A DNA stretch of 24,927 nucleotides from Thermoprotei archaeon (GCA_003649445.1 QMRV01000033.1:1-24927), one strand, 5' to 3'. Shown: positions 1-7,684, counted from the first letter of the stretch. Program-made: numbers and translations. The notes: generated by a model from the sequence alone, not told the origin.

Positions 1-77
1 AAGACTCTAATCTGTAAAGCAAATTTAAAGAATAGTAATCTTCCTCTTAACGATAGTAATTTAATATCAATATATAT

Positions 78-105
78 TATGTGTTGGCTATATAGCTGAC
101 ACATA
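78..105. repeat. 28-bp inverted repeat, hairpin-capable
   Basis: Arms TATGTGT (78-84) and ACACATA (99-105) are perfect complements and flank the palindrome GCTATATAGC (87-96). The two-base joints, TG on each side, form two G-U wobble pairs if transcribed, so an RNA would fold into an almost uninterrupted stem of about 12 pairs. As DNA it is a good dyad for a dimeric regulator and contains a TATA-like core. No gene lies within 180 bp downstream except the decayed ORF at 287. The role is unknown. Confidence 0.5.
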
Positions 106-152
106 AAAGTATATAGATAAGTCGGTAAGCCTCTGAATGATCCTCTATCTTC

Positions 153-216
153 GACAATTGTCTAAGACCAGGAGTCTTGAATAGAAAACATCGGTGAGCA
201 CCTGCCCGCTCACCGA
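153..216. repeat. Cluster of three short inverted repeats in the gene-free left end
   Basis: The stretch 1-286 has no supportable gene. Besides the repeat at 78-105 it contains a perfect 10-bp palindrome GACAATTGTC (153-162), a small hairpin AAGAC/GTCTT (164-168 and 174-178, 5-nt loop), and a strong GC-rich hairpin TCGGTGAGC/GCTCACCGA (191-199 and 208-216, perfect 9-bp stem, 8-nt loop). The last stands out in AT-rich surroundings. It could be part of a structured RNA, a transcript end, or the remnant of a mobile-element end. I saw no clear C/D-box or tRNA pattern. Confidence 0.45.
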
Positions 217-286
217 ATAAAATGCATGATTATACAATAGTATATATTATTATCTATTTAGTCTTATTTAAATACTGATAAAGTAT

Positions 287-1162
287 TTGTATTACCCGAG
301 AGTGAAAGTATTTATATTTTTATTTACTTCAATTTATGTGTCTGAGCCGTGGGCCTGTTTTATTGGCAACAGTAGGCGAGAACTTATCTATTACGTTTTT
401 CTTGTCGATAATAAAGTATATTTTTGTGGAGAAACAGAGAGCTTTGATGGTAAGGACGGAGGATTTATAGGATGTTTTAGTGAAGGTATGTTAAAGTGGT
501 ATAGATTAATTGAAAAAGGAGTATCTGCTCATAAACTATGTTTTTATCGATAATGAGTTGGCGGTTTGCGGAGAAAAATTCCTAGGCTTTTTCGACTCAG
601 ATGTAGGCGAGGCTTTACGGCTTGTAGAATGTGCTTCAGAGCTTACCGACATATGTCTTAGTGACCGTGTAGTGTTTTGCGTTGGCTACAGAGGCTGCTT
701 TGCTTTAGTTTGTAGAGATAGTATACTTGTAGAGAAGAGCCTTGAAGTAAAAGGCGAGAGCACATGGTCTAGTACAGGTTTTCTCTTAAGTGAATATGCT
801 AGCCTAGATTTTAGTGGCAAAACAGGTTTGCTTGTATACTTATCCAGGAAGTTTAAGGGCGAAATAAATATTGCTAGGAGAAGAATAATTGTCAGATAAT
901 GGAATTTAAAAAGCTGTGAACAAATAGAACATATTTCTAGCGAAATTAAAGTAAAAGACTTAAAGTACAGAGTACACTATATAAATGCATTCAGTAAAAG
1001 AACACTTAATGCTATTAACTGGTCATCTAGAGTAATTTACAGCAACAATTTTTCTCAAGTGACTTTACAATAATCAAATATAGTACAGTTTGGCTGAACT
1101 ACCTTGATTCTTTGTTATCTTCTTATATGAGAGAAGCAAGTCTTTTAATAAAATATAAATGA
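287..1162 (+). pseudogene. Decayed beta-propeller-like gene (several frameshifts and a stop)
   Basis: One protein appears to run through three pieces. Piece one (287-553, TTG start, weak TATA-like TATTTAAATA about 265-274) contains a blade-like run VDNKVYFCGETESFDGKDGG followed by a GGFIGCFSEGMLKW-type pattern, reminiscent of short repeat-type beta-propeller blades. Around 510-553 the reading moves to another frame, where IDNELAVCGEKF restarts the same kind of blade and continues to a TAA at 897-899. The same frame stays open after that stop from TGG at 900 to a TAA at 1071. Near 1045 a further shift gives SSDFTIIKYSTVWLNYLDSL, ending at 1160-1162. The blade assignment is by eye and weak; the multiple disruption is seen directly. 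No complete homologue can be named. Confidence 0.55.
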
Positions 1163-1384
1163 TCGAAATAAGTTATAAAGCTGCAAGAGGTAAAGGTATG
1201 AAGCTGCTAAAGCGACTCCATTAGTATTTTTGAATAAATTACAAATATTTTTACTAAATTATTGTAAAGTATTTATAATTTATGGACCGATATTTTTGGA
1301 GAATAGTTTTATTAAATAAGACTTTAGCAGATTTGCTTATAGCACAAGATATTTAGATGTGTGTTAAATAGTATTTAGTGAAGT
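1163..1384. other. Gene-free AT-rich stretch
   Basis: Between the decayed propeller-like gene and the small ORF at 1385 I see only AT-rich sequence with stops in all frames. No convincing promoter, RNA or repeat was found. It may be further eroded coding sequence. Confidence 0.4.
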
Positions 1385-1471
1385 ATGAGCGAGGTTATTG
1401 AAAAAGATATAAAGAATAAACGTATTAAGGTAAAATATCCTGTAGTGAAGAAAATTAAGTTGGGTAGATGA
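1385..1471 (+). CDS. Possible 28-residue basic small protein
   Basis: An ATG at 1385 opens MSEVIEKDIKNKRIKVKYPV and then VKKIKLGR before a TGA at 1469-1471. The peptide is strongly basic. It sits 19 bp upstream of the decayed retropepsin-like gene and could be a truncated partner or upstream neighbour of that gene. No family is recognised. It may equally be a remnant of a longer decayed protein, and the length is close to chance for such AT-rich sequence. Confidence 0.2.
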   Translation: MSEVIEKDIKNKRIKVKYPVVKKIKLGR

Positions 1472-1490
1472 GTTTTAAAAGAGAAGATAG

Positions 1491-1870
1491 GTGTCTTCAT
1501 TGGCTGTAAGAGTAAAGCTGAGAGCTAGACTTAAAAAGACTAACAAAGTAGCTGAGCTAGTTGTGTTAGTCAATGGAGGAGCTGAAAGTCTTAGGCCGTG
1601 TCTTGTTGTAGATACTTCTGTAGCTGAGGCTTTGGGTGTCTACGAGCAGTGCCTACTTAATCCCAAGTGCTGTTGAGTTAGAGTTATTAGATGAACACGG
1701 TAATGTTTTGTCTAAGATTACTGCTGACTTAGTTATCCAAATTGGTTTAACAGAACCTCTAATAACTGATGTGACTATAGATGCCTTGGGAATAAAAGTA
1801 ATTAGTTTTTGGTAAGGGTCTTTGGAGGCATGAGAAGAATCCTTTAAATGTTGTTAGAAGAAGTGCTTAA
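1491..1870 (+). pseudogene. Decayed retropepsin-like (clan AA-like) archaeal protein, two frameshifts
   Basis: A GTG at 1491, preceded by an AAGATAG purine stretch, opens VSSLAVRVKLRAR, then VNGGAESLRPCLVVDTSVAE and LGVYEQC, and stops at 1674-1676. From about 1650 a second frame carries AYLIPSAVELELLDEHGNVL and LVIQIGLTEPLITDVTIDAL, then GIKVISF. At a run of five T residues (1806-1810) it runs into TGG TAA, while a third frame continues GKGLWRHEKNPLNVVRRSA to a TAA at 1868-1870. The three pieces join into one protein of about 125 residues. The LVNxGAES and DALGI segments recall a family I know in thermophilic archaea that is often labelled aspartic-protease-like, where N replaces the catalytic D; this family call is from memory and moderate. 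The order of the segments makes the double frameshift convincing. Confidence 0.65.
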
Positions 1871-1871
1871 T

Positions 1872-1882
1872 GTTTATATATA
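1872..1882 (+). promoter_or_regulatory. Probable TATA box of the 1933 membrane protein gene
   Basis: TTTATATATAC lies in the short gap between the decayed gene ending at 1870 and the ATG at 1933. A start of transcription about 26 bp downstream would fall near 1903, leaving a leader of about 30 nt that contains the purine-rich GAGGATA. Confidence 0.45.
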
Positions 1883-1932
1883 CTTTAAGTATTGTGCAAA
1901 ACTATTTAAGAGGATATTTGTGATTAATAAGC

Positions 1933-2727
1933 ATGTATAATACTTCATATAATCCTCCTCGCAGATCTATGTTATCTAAGAGAAGTAGAAATAAGATAAT
2001 ATTATTTACAGTGACTGTAGTAGTTCCTTTGCTGTTAATTATGCTTTCGATTAGCGGAGCAACAGCTTTCATAGCATTTCTTTCCTTTTTAGTAGCTTTA
2101 TTCACGTGGTTCATGTGGCATATATTTGCTATAAAAATAGCTGATTTTATTCTCAGAAAGCATGCTAAAAAACAGGAGCTTTGTTTTCTCACCGAGAATC
2201 CTCAGATAAGGGAAGTTAGTCTTAAGTCTCTGCTTAAGCTTTCAATATTCGCTTTATTCTTTCTATTCAGCTCATCGACTTTAGTTTTATCTATTTTAGA
2301 CTATACGAATACTCTGCATTACTTGTTTTTACGGAAACCTGACTCGGCTTTAAACCTTATAGTCGATGTTTTCTTATTATCCCTCTTCCTGTGGCCCTTT
2401 TTCTCAATATTCGTTGTTCCAGTTAAGAGTCTTTTTGAAGGGAGTGACTTCAGGATAGTCGACTATGAGCAGAAAACTGTAACTGAAGTTCAAGTTAATC
2501 CTCTACTCGAAGACTTTATTGGACTCAGCGTAGGCTACTCTTTTATTCTTCAAGTGATTATGGCAGATACTCTAGTAAACGCGATTGTTTACTTGATTGT
2601 TCTTTTTATAGCACTGTTTCCTCCAGCATTTATACTAGCGCTTATGTACTCACTGATATCTTATCCTAGACACATAGCTAGACTATACAGGAAATTTGCT
2701 TCAAAAATACCAATATTATCGCAGTGA
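1933..2727 (+). CDS. Multi-pass membrane protein of unknown function
   Basis: An intact 264-residue protein with a short basic N-terminus (RRSMLSKRSRNK) and about six hydrophobic segments at roughly residues 22-43, 45-70, 102-122, 142-163, 197-212 and 214-243. A polar loop at about 164-196 (SLFEGSDFRIVDYEQKTVTE) and a basic tail (RHIARLYRKFASK) are the only sizeable soluble parts. No transporter or enzyme signature is recognised. It is flanked on both sides by decayed genes, and is the only clearly intact gene in the first 3.5 kb. The ATG start follows a TATA-like box by about 55 bp. I am confident it is a real protein because the hydrophobic pattern is regular and codon use resembles the neighbours. 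Function is unknown. Confidence 0.7.
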   Translation: MYNTSYNPPRRSMLSKRSRNKIILFTVTVVVPLLLIMLSISGATAFIAFLSFLVALFTWFMWHIFAIKIADFILRKHAKKQELCFLTENPQIREVSLKSLLKLSIFALFFLFSSSTLVLSILDYTNTLHYLFLRKPDSALNLIVDVFLLSLFLWPFFSIFVVPVKSLFEGSDFRIVDYEQKTVTEVQVNPLLEDFIGLSVGYSFILQVIMADTLVNAIVYLIVLFIALFPPAFILALMYSLISYPRHIARLYRKFASKIPILSQ

Positions 2728-2796
2728 AGAGAAGGAATAGTTTTAATCTCTTTTATCAATAAATGTAGTTTTATATTCTCTCTTTGAAACTAGTTT

Positions 2797-3334
2797 ATGC
2801 CGAAATGTGTATTAAAACTATTGGTAACAGTATTGACTGCTGTTTTACTTAATGCTAGTGAAAGAAAGTTTTTATACTTTGCTAGCAGTCTTTACTTTCA
2901 TGTATTCAGAAAAACAGTATTCTTAGTAACAACTTTAGTAGCGCTGTCAATGTTTGTGGTGTAGAAGACTTTTGGAGAGCTTTAAGTTACTATTAGAGCT
3001 GACAAGCGAAGGCTCTGGCCGCTACCTTTCGCTATTCTCGCTTTCTGGGTCCCCTGTAGAGCCTGCCTTAGACCCTTGCTACGACTTAAGTGACTTCTAA
3101 CGAGGTACTACGCTGTCGCCTACTGCTTAACAACGCCAGTAATACTTTTCATCACGATACTCTGCTACTCAAACGAAATAAAGCCGTCATGAGGTTTATA
3201 GCTTTCACAGACCTAATATTCGGCACACATTATAATTTTCAGTTTTCTTCGGAGCATCGGTATGGAATGCTGTGCTTCACATACCACTAGTCGTAACCTG
3301 TACCTACGCGTTTATTCTCTCTACAAGACGTTAA
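2797..3334 (+). pseudogene. Decayed multi-pass membrane protein gene, several frameshifts
   Basis: Pieces of one hydrophobic protein follow each other in shifting frames. 2797-2964 opens with ATG and gives MPKCVLKLLVTVLTAVLLNA then LYFASSLYFHVFRKTVFLVT, ending in a TAG. An overlapping frame ending at 3100 reads LLLELTSEGSGRYLSLFSLS. From about 3103 a third piece reads LTRYYAVAYCLTTPVILFIT and ILCYSNEIK. After about 3187 a fourth frame reads MRFIAFTDLIFGTHYN. A last frame reads FSVFFGASVWNAVLHIPLVV then TCTYAFILSTRR, ending at TAA 3332-3334. Joined, they give about 175-180 residues with several membrane segments. The family is not recognised. The 66-residue ORF at 3090-3290 mixes two of these frames and is not a real gene. 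Confidence 0.6.
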
Positions 3335-3529
3335 TTTAACTAAGGCAATGCTTGTCTTTAAGCATAGGAGTGCATGTCATCAAAGTGCTATGGCCTTAAG
3401 ATCAGGGTGTAGTTCATGGCTACTATTAAAGCCACTTTGGTTACTTGCATGCTTAATAAATTCACTTTTATTTTGATTTAAATAAAGTTATGAAATTTTA
3501 TACTAAAGAATGGAGTGCTCTGCAGGTAG
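3335..3529. other. Intergenic region, nothing identified
   Basis: Downstream of both flanking transcription units (the decayed gene from the left, the HD gene from the right). No ORF, tRNA or obvious terminator was found. A T-rich stretch near 3465-3480 could serve as a transcript end for either strand. Confidence 0.3.
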
Positions 3530-4420
3530 TTACTTTGCAACGAATTTTCCTTCTTTTATTACAAGTCTATGTACTATTCTATTGTCTGAAGTTGCTCCAG
3601 GAGGAAGCGTGTAAGCTTCTATTTCAATGTAGTCTTTAATAGGGCTATTTAAAATTTTCTTAGCTAATGTCTCTTGTACTTGAAATATTCCTGCACTATT
3701 ACTCATTTCGATAACTATTTTAACAGGCCTTGAGTCTCCTTCAACTATTTCGACGTTTTCAATGGACAGTGCAGAGACAGTATGTATATTTACGTTCCCT
3801 TCACTGAAAGCTAGTCTTCCTCTGCCCTTAGTCATGTCTGTTCCGTCAGCTATACCAACTAAAGCTGCCTCAACAGTTAAATCACGTACGTCGGCTTCAT
3901 GTGCATAAATACAGTGAAGTATATGACCCCTTACTTCATACATTAGTTCAGAGTCTTCATATACTTTAGGTAGAAGTCTGTTTAACAGAGGTATTGCTAG
4001 ATACACTCCTGATACATTGTGGTCTTTGCGGTGAACTTGGTTCCCTATGTCATGTAAAAGAGCTCCTGTTAAGACTACTAAATGTACATCGTCTTCATCT
4101 CCTGCATATTCTTTCATTATATCGGGTAAAATACCGTACTTAAGTAAAATCTGAAGCATTTTAAGAGCATTAGCTGCCACTACTTTAGCGTGGACCTCTC
4201 CGTGATCATTGTATTTGAGCTTAGCTACAGCTATGTAATTAGCCATATCCCAGTCAGCGTTAACCTCGGGATCATATCTAAGTAGCTCCCACATCTTCAT
4301 AGCTTTAGGATACTTTGCGAGAATACTTGAAATTGTTTGCTCTGCATCATTTTTTAGCTTTAAGTAAGTTGAAGGTATTTCTAGCTCAAATCCACTTCCT
4401 ACAGCTATTTTTCTAACCAT
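3530..4420 (-). CDS. HD-domain metal-dependent phosphohydrolase
   Basis: A 296-residue soluble protein of the HD superfamily, whose members hydrolyse phosphoester bonds using bound metal ions. Visible ligands in order: H73/H77 (NDHGEVHAKV), the HD pair H123-D124 in GALLHDIGNQVHR, H130 and H134, then H169 and H174 in GHILHCIYAHE, and D192/D195 in GIADGTDMTKGRGRLAF. The extra histidines and the later aspartates suggest a two-metal site. Residues 1-60 are helical and 205-296 form an additional mainly beta C-terminal domain ending MVIKEGKF-like. The natural substrate (a nucleotide or cyclic nucleotide, for instance) cannot be told from sequence. ATG start. It is divergent from the ATPase gene at 4566, with a TATA-like box at 4441-4450 about 26 bp upstream of the start, so a leaderless transcript is likely. 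Confidence 0.85.
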   Translation of the reverse strand: MVRKIAVGSGFELEIPSTYLKLKNDAEQTISSILAKYPKAMKMWELLRYDPEVNADWDMANYIAVAKLKYNDHGEVHAKVVAANALKMLQILLKYGILPDIMKEYAGDEDDVHLVVLTGALLHDIGNQVHRKDHNVSGVYLAIPLLNRLLPKVYEDSELMYEVRGHILHCIYAHEADVRDLTVEAALVGIADGTDMTKGRGRLAFSEGNVNIHTVSALSIENVEIVEGDSRPVKIVIEMSNSAGIFQVQETLAKKILNSPIKDYIEIEAYTLPPGATSDNRIVHRLVIKEGKFVAK

Positions 4421-4440
4421 AGTTTATTTTAATTTAAAAC

Positions 4441-4450
4441 AATATTATAT
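4441..4450 (-). promoter_or_regulatory. TATA-like box of the HD-domain gene
   Basis: AATATTATAT (reverse strand ATATAATATT) is centred about 26 bp upstream of the ATG at 4420, the expected distance for a leaderless archaeal transcript. Confidence 0.5.
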
Positions 4451-4463
4451 TTTTTGGTTAAAG

Positions 4464-4493
4464 TTTCTAAGTACTTACGTACTAATTTCTAAG
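4464..4493. promoter_or_regulatory. Possible operator: direct repeats flanking a small palindrome
   Basis: TTTCTAAG occurs at 4464-4471 and again at 4486-4493, two helical turns apart (22 bp), and an AGTAC/GTACT inverted repeat (4470-4474 and 4479-4483) lies between them. The element sits in the middle of the divergent intergenic region between the HD gene and the ATPase gene, where a regulator could act on both promoters. Confidence 0.35.
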
Positions 4494-4536
4494 CTCTATA
4501 CTTGAACTATAAGGCTTAATGGTCTCTAAGGACAGC

Positions 4537-4545
4537 AATAAATAT
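4537..4545 (+). promoter_or_regulatory. TATA-like box of the 4566 ATPase gene
   Basis: AATAAATAT is centred 25 bp upstream of the GTG at 4566, fitting a leaderless transcript and supporting that GTG as the start. Confidence 0.45.
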
Positions 4546-4565
4546 GGCTTAATCTAAAAATAGAT

Positions 4566-5531
4566 GTGTTTAAAGTTCCTTTCATTAATCGTGAAGAGGA
4601 ATTAAAAGTTCTAAGAGAATATGCTGAAAGAGGTTTTTATCCTATTCTACTTATTTATGGTCCTGAAGGATGTGGTAAGACTAGACTTCTTAAAGAGTTT
4701 ATAAAAAGCATTGAAGAAACAAGTGACTATATCATAGTATATGTTGATGCTCAAAACGTTGGCTCACTAAAAGACGCTGTTTATGCTCCTCCCCTACTTT
4801 TAGAAGCTTTTAGTAGTTTAGTAGAATCTATTTCAGAGCCAGTAGGAAAATTTTCTGCTAGAATGCTACCTTATGTGTTTAAGAAATTTTTTGAAAAACG
4901 GCTTAGAAATAAGCATGTTATTATAGCGGTAGATGATGTTGCGAGACCTCTTGGAGTAGATGTTATTGAAAGCTACGTCAAAACTATGCTAAATTTACTT
5001 GAATGGATTGTTGATAAGGGCGCTGAATCCGCTTTTATTGTAGCTACTACAAGTGAAGGTCTTTCTCTAAGTCTTCTTGCTAGACATAGTTATGTTAGTT
5101 TAAGTGAAGTATGGAACTTGAGTAGAGAGGCCGCTGAGGAACTTCTAAGTACTTTGGGTGCGCCGAAGCATCTTTTTGAGGAGATATGGCTTATGAGTGG
5201 GGGAAATCCGAGAGCAATATTAGCTATTTCTGCTAGAAACTGGAATTTAGATATATGGTTTAGGGAAGTAGCAAGGAATATTGTTTTAGCTACGAGAAGC
5301 ATTGTATTTAAGTATAGGAGTCAGCTAGCTGAGGTTGTTGAAAATGTGGATAGCTTAGTTAATTGGACAGAGCTTGAAGAAGCGCTTATTAAAGCTAATC
5401 TAGTTACGCCAATAAGTAGACCTTGTCTAGGGTATACGCCTCCAATTGACTTAGAGCTCGGCGTAGGGAAATACTATGCTTGGCAAATACCAGCCTATAG
5501 AAAGGCTCTTGAAAAAATTTTAAAACTATAG
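4566..5531 (+). CDS. Archaeal AAA/STAND-type ATPase (321 aa)
   Basis: P-loop ATPase resembling the archaeal ATPase family (PF01637 type). The family start FINREEEL at residues 6-13 is followed by Walker A GPEGCGKT (32-39) and a Walker B-like strand HVIIAVDDVARP (117-128), and SAFIVATTSEGL is a sensor-1-like strand. LSREAAEELLSTLG and LMSGGNPRAI match the helical lid of this family. The C-terminal 90 residues are helical and lack the nuclease domain found in the related ATPase at 20825. The target is unknown; members are often considered stress or mobile-element associated, but few are characterised. The GTG start sits about 25 bp behind a TATA-like box. The stop codon overlaps tail-to-tail with that of the next gene on the opposite strand. 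Confidence 0.75.
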   Translation: MFKVPFINREEELKVLREYAERGFYPILLIYGPEGCGKTRLLKEFIKSIEETSDYIIVYVDAQNVGSLKDAVYAPPLLLEAFSSLVESISEPVGKFSARMLPYVFKKFFEKRLRNKHVIIAVDDVARPLGVDVIESYVKTMLNLLEWIVDKGAESAFIVATTSEGLSLSLLARHSYVSLSEVWNLSREAAEELLSTLGAPKHLFEEIWLMSGGNPRAILAISARNWNLDIWFREVARNIVLATRSIVFKYRSQLAEVVENVDSLVNWTELEEALIKANLVTPISRPCLGYTPPIDLELGVGKYYAWQIPAYRKALEKILKL

Positions 5532-5930
5532 TTTTACTAAGTAGCTTTTCTCAACAATTAGCCCGTACCTGTTAGCGCCATGAATTCTGTCAGCGGGATA
5601 AAGGAATACGCTTATTTTTTTCTTTAAGTACTTTTTCATGTAAGCGAATTTAAGTACATTTTCTTCACGGAAAGCTTCTTCCCTAGGAACTCTAAGTTCA
5701 ATAGAAATATCTCGAGAAAGTCTAACGTGAGGCCATTCTCCATAGGCATGAGCGTAGTCCTCTAAAATATAGTTGAGTAAATCGTCTACATTAATTCTCT
5801 CGTCAACGATTTTTATGTAAAGACGATTATCTCTCCAGTAGAAGCCTAAGAGAAAACCTATTTTCTCGCCTTCAGTACTGACTACTTCCATAAATTTCTT
5901 CAGCTCAACTTCAGCTCTATAGTGTTCCAT
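5526..5930 (-). CDS. Conserved-looking protein of unknown function (134 aa)
   Basis: A small soluble protein beginning MEHYRAEVELKKFMEVV, then EKIGFLLGFYWRDNRLYIKI, and ending IHGANRYGLIVEKSYLVKL. I do not recognise the family. The EGEKIGFLLGF segment vaguely recalls the first strand of JAB/MPN proteases, but the HxH-D motif of those enzymes is absent, so I do not assign it. An upstream TTG at 5945 would add five residues. The ATG at 5930 is preferred because the TATA-like box at 5951-5958 is centred 25 bp upstream of it. It ends on the shared palindrome CTATAG, which also supplies the stop of the converging ATPase gene. Confidence 0.65.
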   Translation of the reverse strand: MEHYRAEVELKKFMEVVSTEGEKIGFLLGFYWRDNRLYIKIVDERINVDDLLNYILEDYAHAYGEWPHVRLSRDISIELRVPREEAFREENVLKFAYMKKYLKKKISVFLYPADRIHGANRYGLIVEKSYLVKL

Positions 5931-5950
5931 AAGGCTTTTTCTCAAAACAG

Positions 5951-5958
5951 CTATATAT
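5951..5958. promoter_or_regulatory. Symmetric TATA-like box between divergent genes
   Basis: CTATATAT lies between the unknown gene (start 5930, minus) and the TPR gene (start 6004, plus). It is about 25 bp upstream of the minus ATG. On the plus strand GAATATTTA (5970-5978) is closer to the expected distance for the ATG at 6004, so two partly overlapping promoters probably fill this 73-bp gap. Confidence 0.45.
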
Positions 5959-6003
5959 CTTGAGCGTCGCTAAGAATATTTACCTGTAGATGTATTTTCC
6001 TCA

Positions 6004-7611
6004 ATGGAAAATACTCGCAGCAAGCTTATTGAGGCAGAAAGGCTACTTGATTCTGGCAAGTATCATGAGGCTGTTATAGTTCTTAAAGAGTACTTAAGTA
6101 AAGCCCCTGAAGACCCTGAAGCTTGGGGAAACTTAGGTGTAGCGTACTACTATTTAAGAAAATGGAGAGAAGCAGAAAAGTGCTTTAAGAAAGCTATTGA
6201 GCTAGGCTCAAAAGACCCCGATCTCTGGTATAATTTAGGCTACCTGTACCGTGAAGAAGGAAGAGTAGACGAGGCAATCAAATACTATAGGAAGTACCTT
6301 GAGCTCAACCCAGTGGATGCTACAGCCTGGAATGAGCTCGGCATAATATTCTTCAATAAAGGTGAGCTCACTGAAGCAGAAAAATGTTTTAAAGAAGCCT
6401 ACAGGCTTAATTCCAGCGACCCTATTATCGCCGGGAATTTATGCATAGTTATGAGGAGTTTAGGTAAAGAAGAGGAGTCCGAGGAAATATGCAGTAAAGC
6501 GATTTCATTAATTAGAGAAGAGCTCGAGAAAAATCCTCGTGATGAAAATCTCTTAGAGTTCTTAGCACTAGTCTATATGAGCTGTCTAGAATTCAGTAAA
6601 GCGGAGGAGATTTATAGAAAAATAGTCGAAATAAATCCAAGTAACAGTGAAGCATGGATTAATTTAGCTATATGTTTGCTTAGACAGTATAGAGGAAGAG
6701 AGGTCTTTGAAATTATTTCAGGAACTCTTGAACGCTTTAAAGACAATACATCTGTATGGCTTAAGTGCTTGTCTCTCGTCGAAGAATATCCTCAGCTAGA
6801 TGTAGTCGACTTTTACCGCAAGGCGTGTGAGCTAGATGTACGTGAAAGCGAAGTATGGATGAAAATAGGGTATTTGCTACGTCTTTACGGCAAACTCGAG
6901 GAAGCTCATGAAGCTTACAGGCGGGCAGTAGAGCTTAAGCCTAGTCTTAAGGCATTTATTGAGCTAGGCTTTACTCTATTCTGTAAAAAAGACTACAGCG
7001 AGGCGGAGGAAGTCTTCAGACAGGCTGTAGAAAAATACTCTCAGTCCCCTAGAGCCTGGGAGTTCTTGGGAGAAATACTTTTTTATCAAGCGAAGTTTTC
7101 TGAAGCAGAAAAGATTTTCCGGAAAGTACTGGAGCTCGATAAACAGTACTGTTCGGCATGGATTAACTTAATTAAATCAGTAATGTTTCTAGCGCGATTT
7201 GATGAAGCTGGGAGAATAGCTAGAGAGGCATTAAAGTACTGCCCTAAGTCTCCACTTATTTTAAAAGAATACGGGCGACTTATGCTCGAGAAAGGAGCTT
7301 TTAGCGAAGCTTCTCGCGTCTTAGCTGAAGCTGCCAAGCTTTCTAGAGAAGACTATGATACATGGTATCTTCTAGCACTTAGCTTGAAGAGAGAAAACAG
7401 GTTTGATGAAGCGGAAAGAGCTTGTCGCAGGGCCGTAGAGCTAAAGCCAGATAGCTGGAAAGCATGGTGTCTTTTAGGAGAAATACTTTATGAGAAAAAC
7501 GACTACAAGGAGTCCGTGGAAGCATTTTCTAAAGCCTTAAGCTTGAATCCACAGAGCGAGGAAGTTAAGACGAAGCTAGAAATAGCTAAAGGGCTCGCTA
7601 AAAGCAGCTAA
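6004..7611 (+). CDS. Tetratricopeptide repeat (TPR) protein, about 14 repeats
   Basis: A 535-residue protein built almost wholly of 34-residue TPR units. Typical pairs are AWGNLGVAYYYLRKWREAEK, LWYNLGYLYREEGRVDEAIK, AWNELGIIFFNKGELTEAEK, and near the end AWCLLGEILYEKNDYKESVE. Units in the centre (about residues 165-270) are less regular. There is no signal peptide or membrane segment, so it is probably a cytoplasmic scaffold for protein-protein contacts. TPR arrays carry no catalytic function of their own, and the partner cannot be read from sequence. It is the only long repeat protein here and has its own promoter region. The CDF transporter gene follows 73 bp downstream on the same strand with its own TATA-like box, so the two are probably separate units. 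Confidence 0.9.
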   Translation: MENTRSKLIEAERLLDSGKYHEAVIVLKEYLSKAPEDPEAWGNLGVAYYYLRKWREAEKCFKKAIELGSKDPDLWYNLGYLYREEGRVDEAIKYYRKYLELNPVDATAWNELGIIFFNKGELTEAEKCFKEAYRLNSSDPIIAGNLCIVMRSLGKEEESEEICSKAISLIREELEKNPRDENLLEFLALVYMSCLEFSKAEEIYRKIVEINPSNSEAWINLAICLLRQYRGREVFEIISGTLERFKDNTSVWLKCLSLVEEYPQLDVVDFYRKACELDVRESEVWMKIGYLLRLYGKLEEAHEAYRRAVELKPSLKAFIELGFTLFCKKDYSEAEEVFRQAVEKYSQSPRAWEFLGEILFYQAKFSEAEKIFRKVLELDKQYCSAWINLIKSVMFLARFDEAGRIAREALKYCPKSPLILKEYGRLMLEKGAFSEASRVLAEAAKLSREDYDTWYLLALSLKRENRFDEAERACRRAVELKPDSWKAWCLLGEILYEKNDYKESVEAFSKALSLNPQSEEVKTKLEIAKGLAKSS

Positions 7612-7650
7612 CTCAGTTTCGCTGAAGTCTTGTCGCTGAAGAAAACTAAG

Positions 7651-7667
7651 TCAGAAATATATTCTGA
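7651..7667 (+). promoter_or_regulatory. TATA box inside an inverted repeat, upstream of the CDF gene
   Basis: TCAGAA (7651-7656) and TTCTGA (7662-7667) are perfect inverted arms around ATATA. The enclosed TATA-like core is centred 26 bp upstream of the GTG at 7685. A repressor bound to this dyad would block TBP binding directly, a logical arrangement for metal-responsive control. Two direct repeats TCGCTGAAG (7619-7627 and 7633-7641) lie just upstream, 14 bp apart. Confidence 0.5.
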
Positions 7668-7684
7668 AAACAGGATAGTTTACT

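Noticed and set aside
120..216. tRNA or C/D-box RNA in the left end
   Set aside because: No T-loop consensus, no cloverleaf, and no convincing C and D boxes at proper spacing.
1902..2192. 96-residue minus-strand ORF
   Set aside because: Shadow of the membrane protein gene at 1933; it has no coherent domain or start signal.
3090..3290. 66-residue plus-strand ORF
   Set aside because: It mixes reading frames of the decayed membrane protein gene. Hydrophobic, coherent peptides lie in the other frames.
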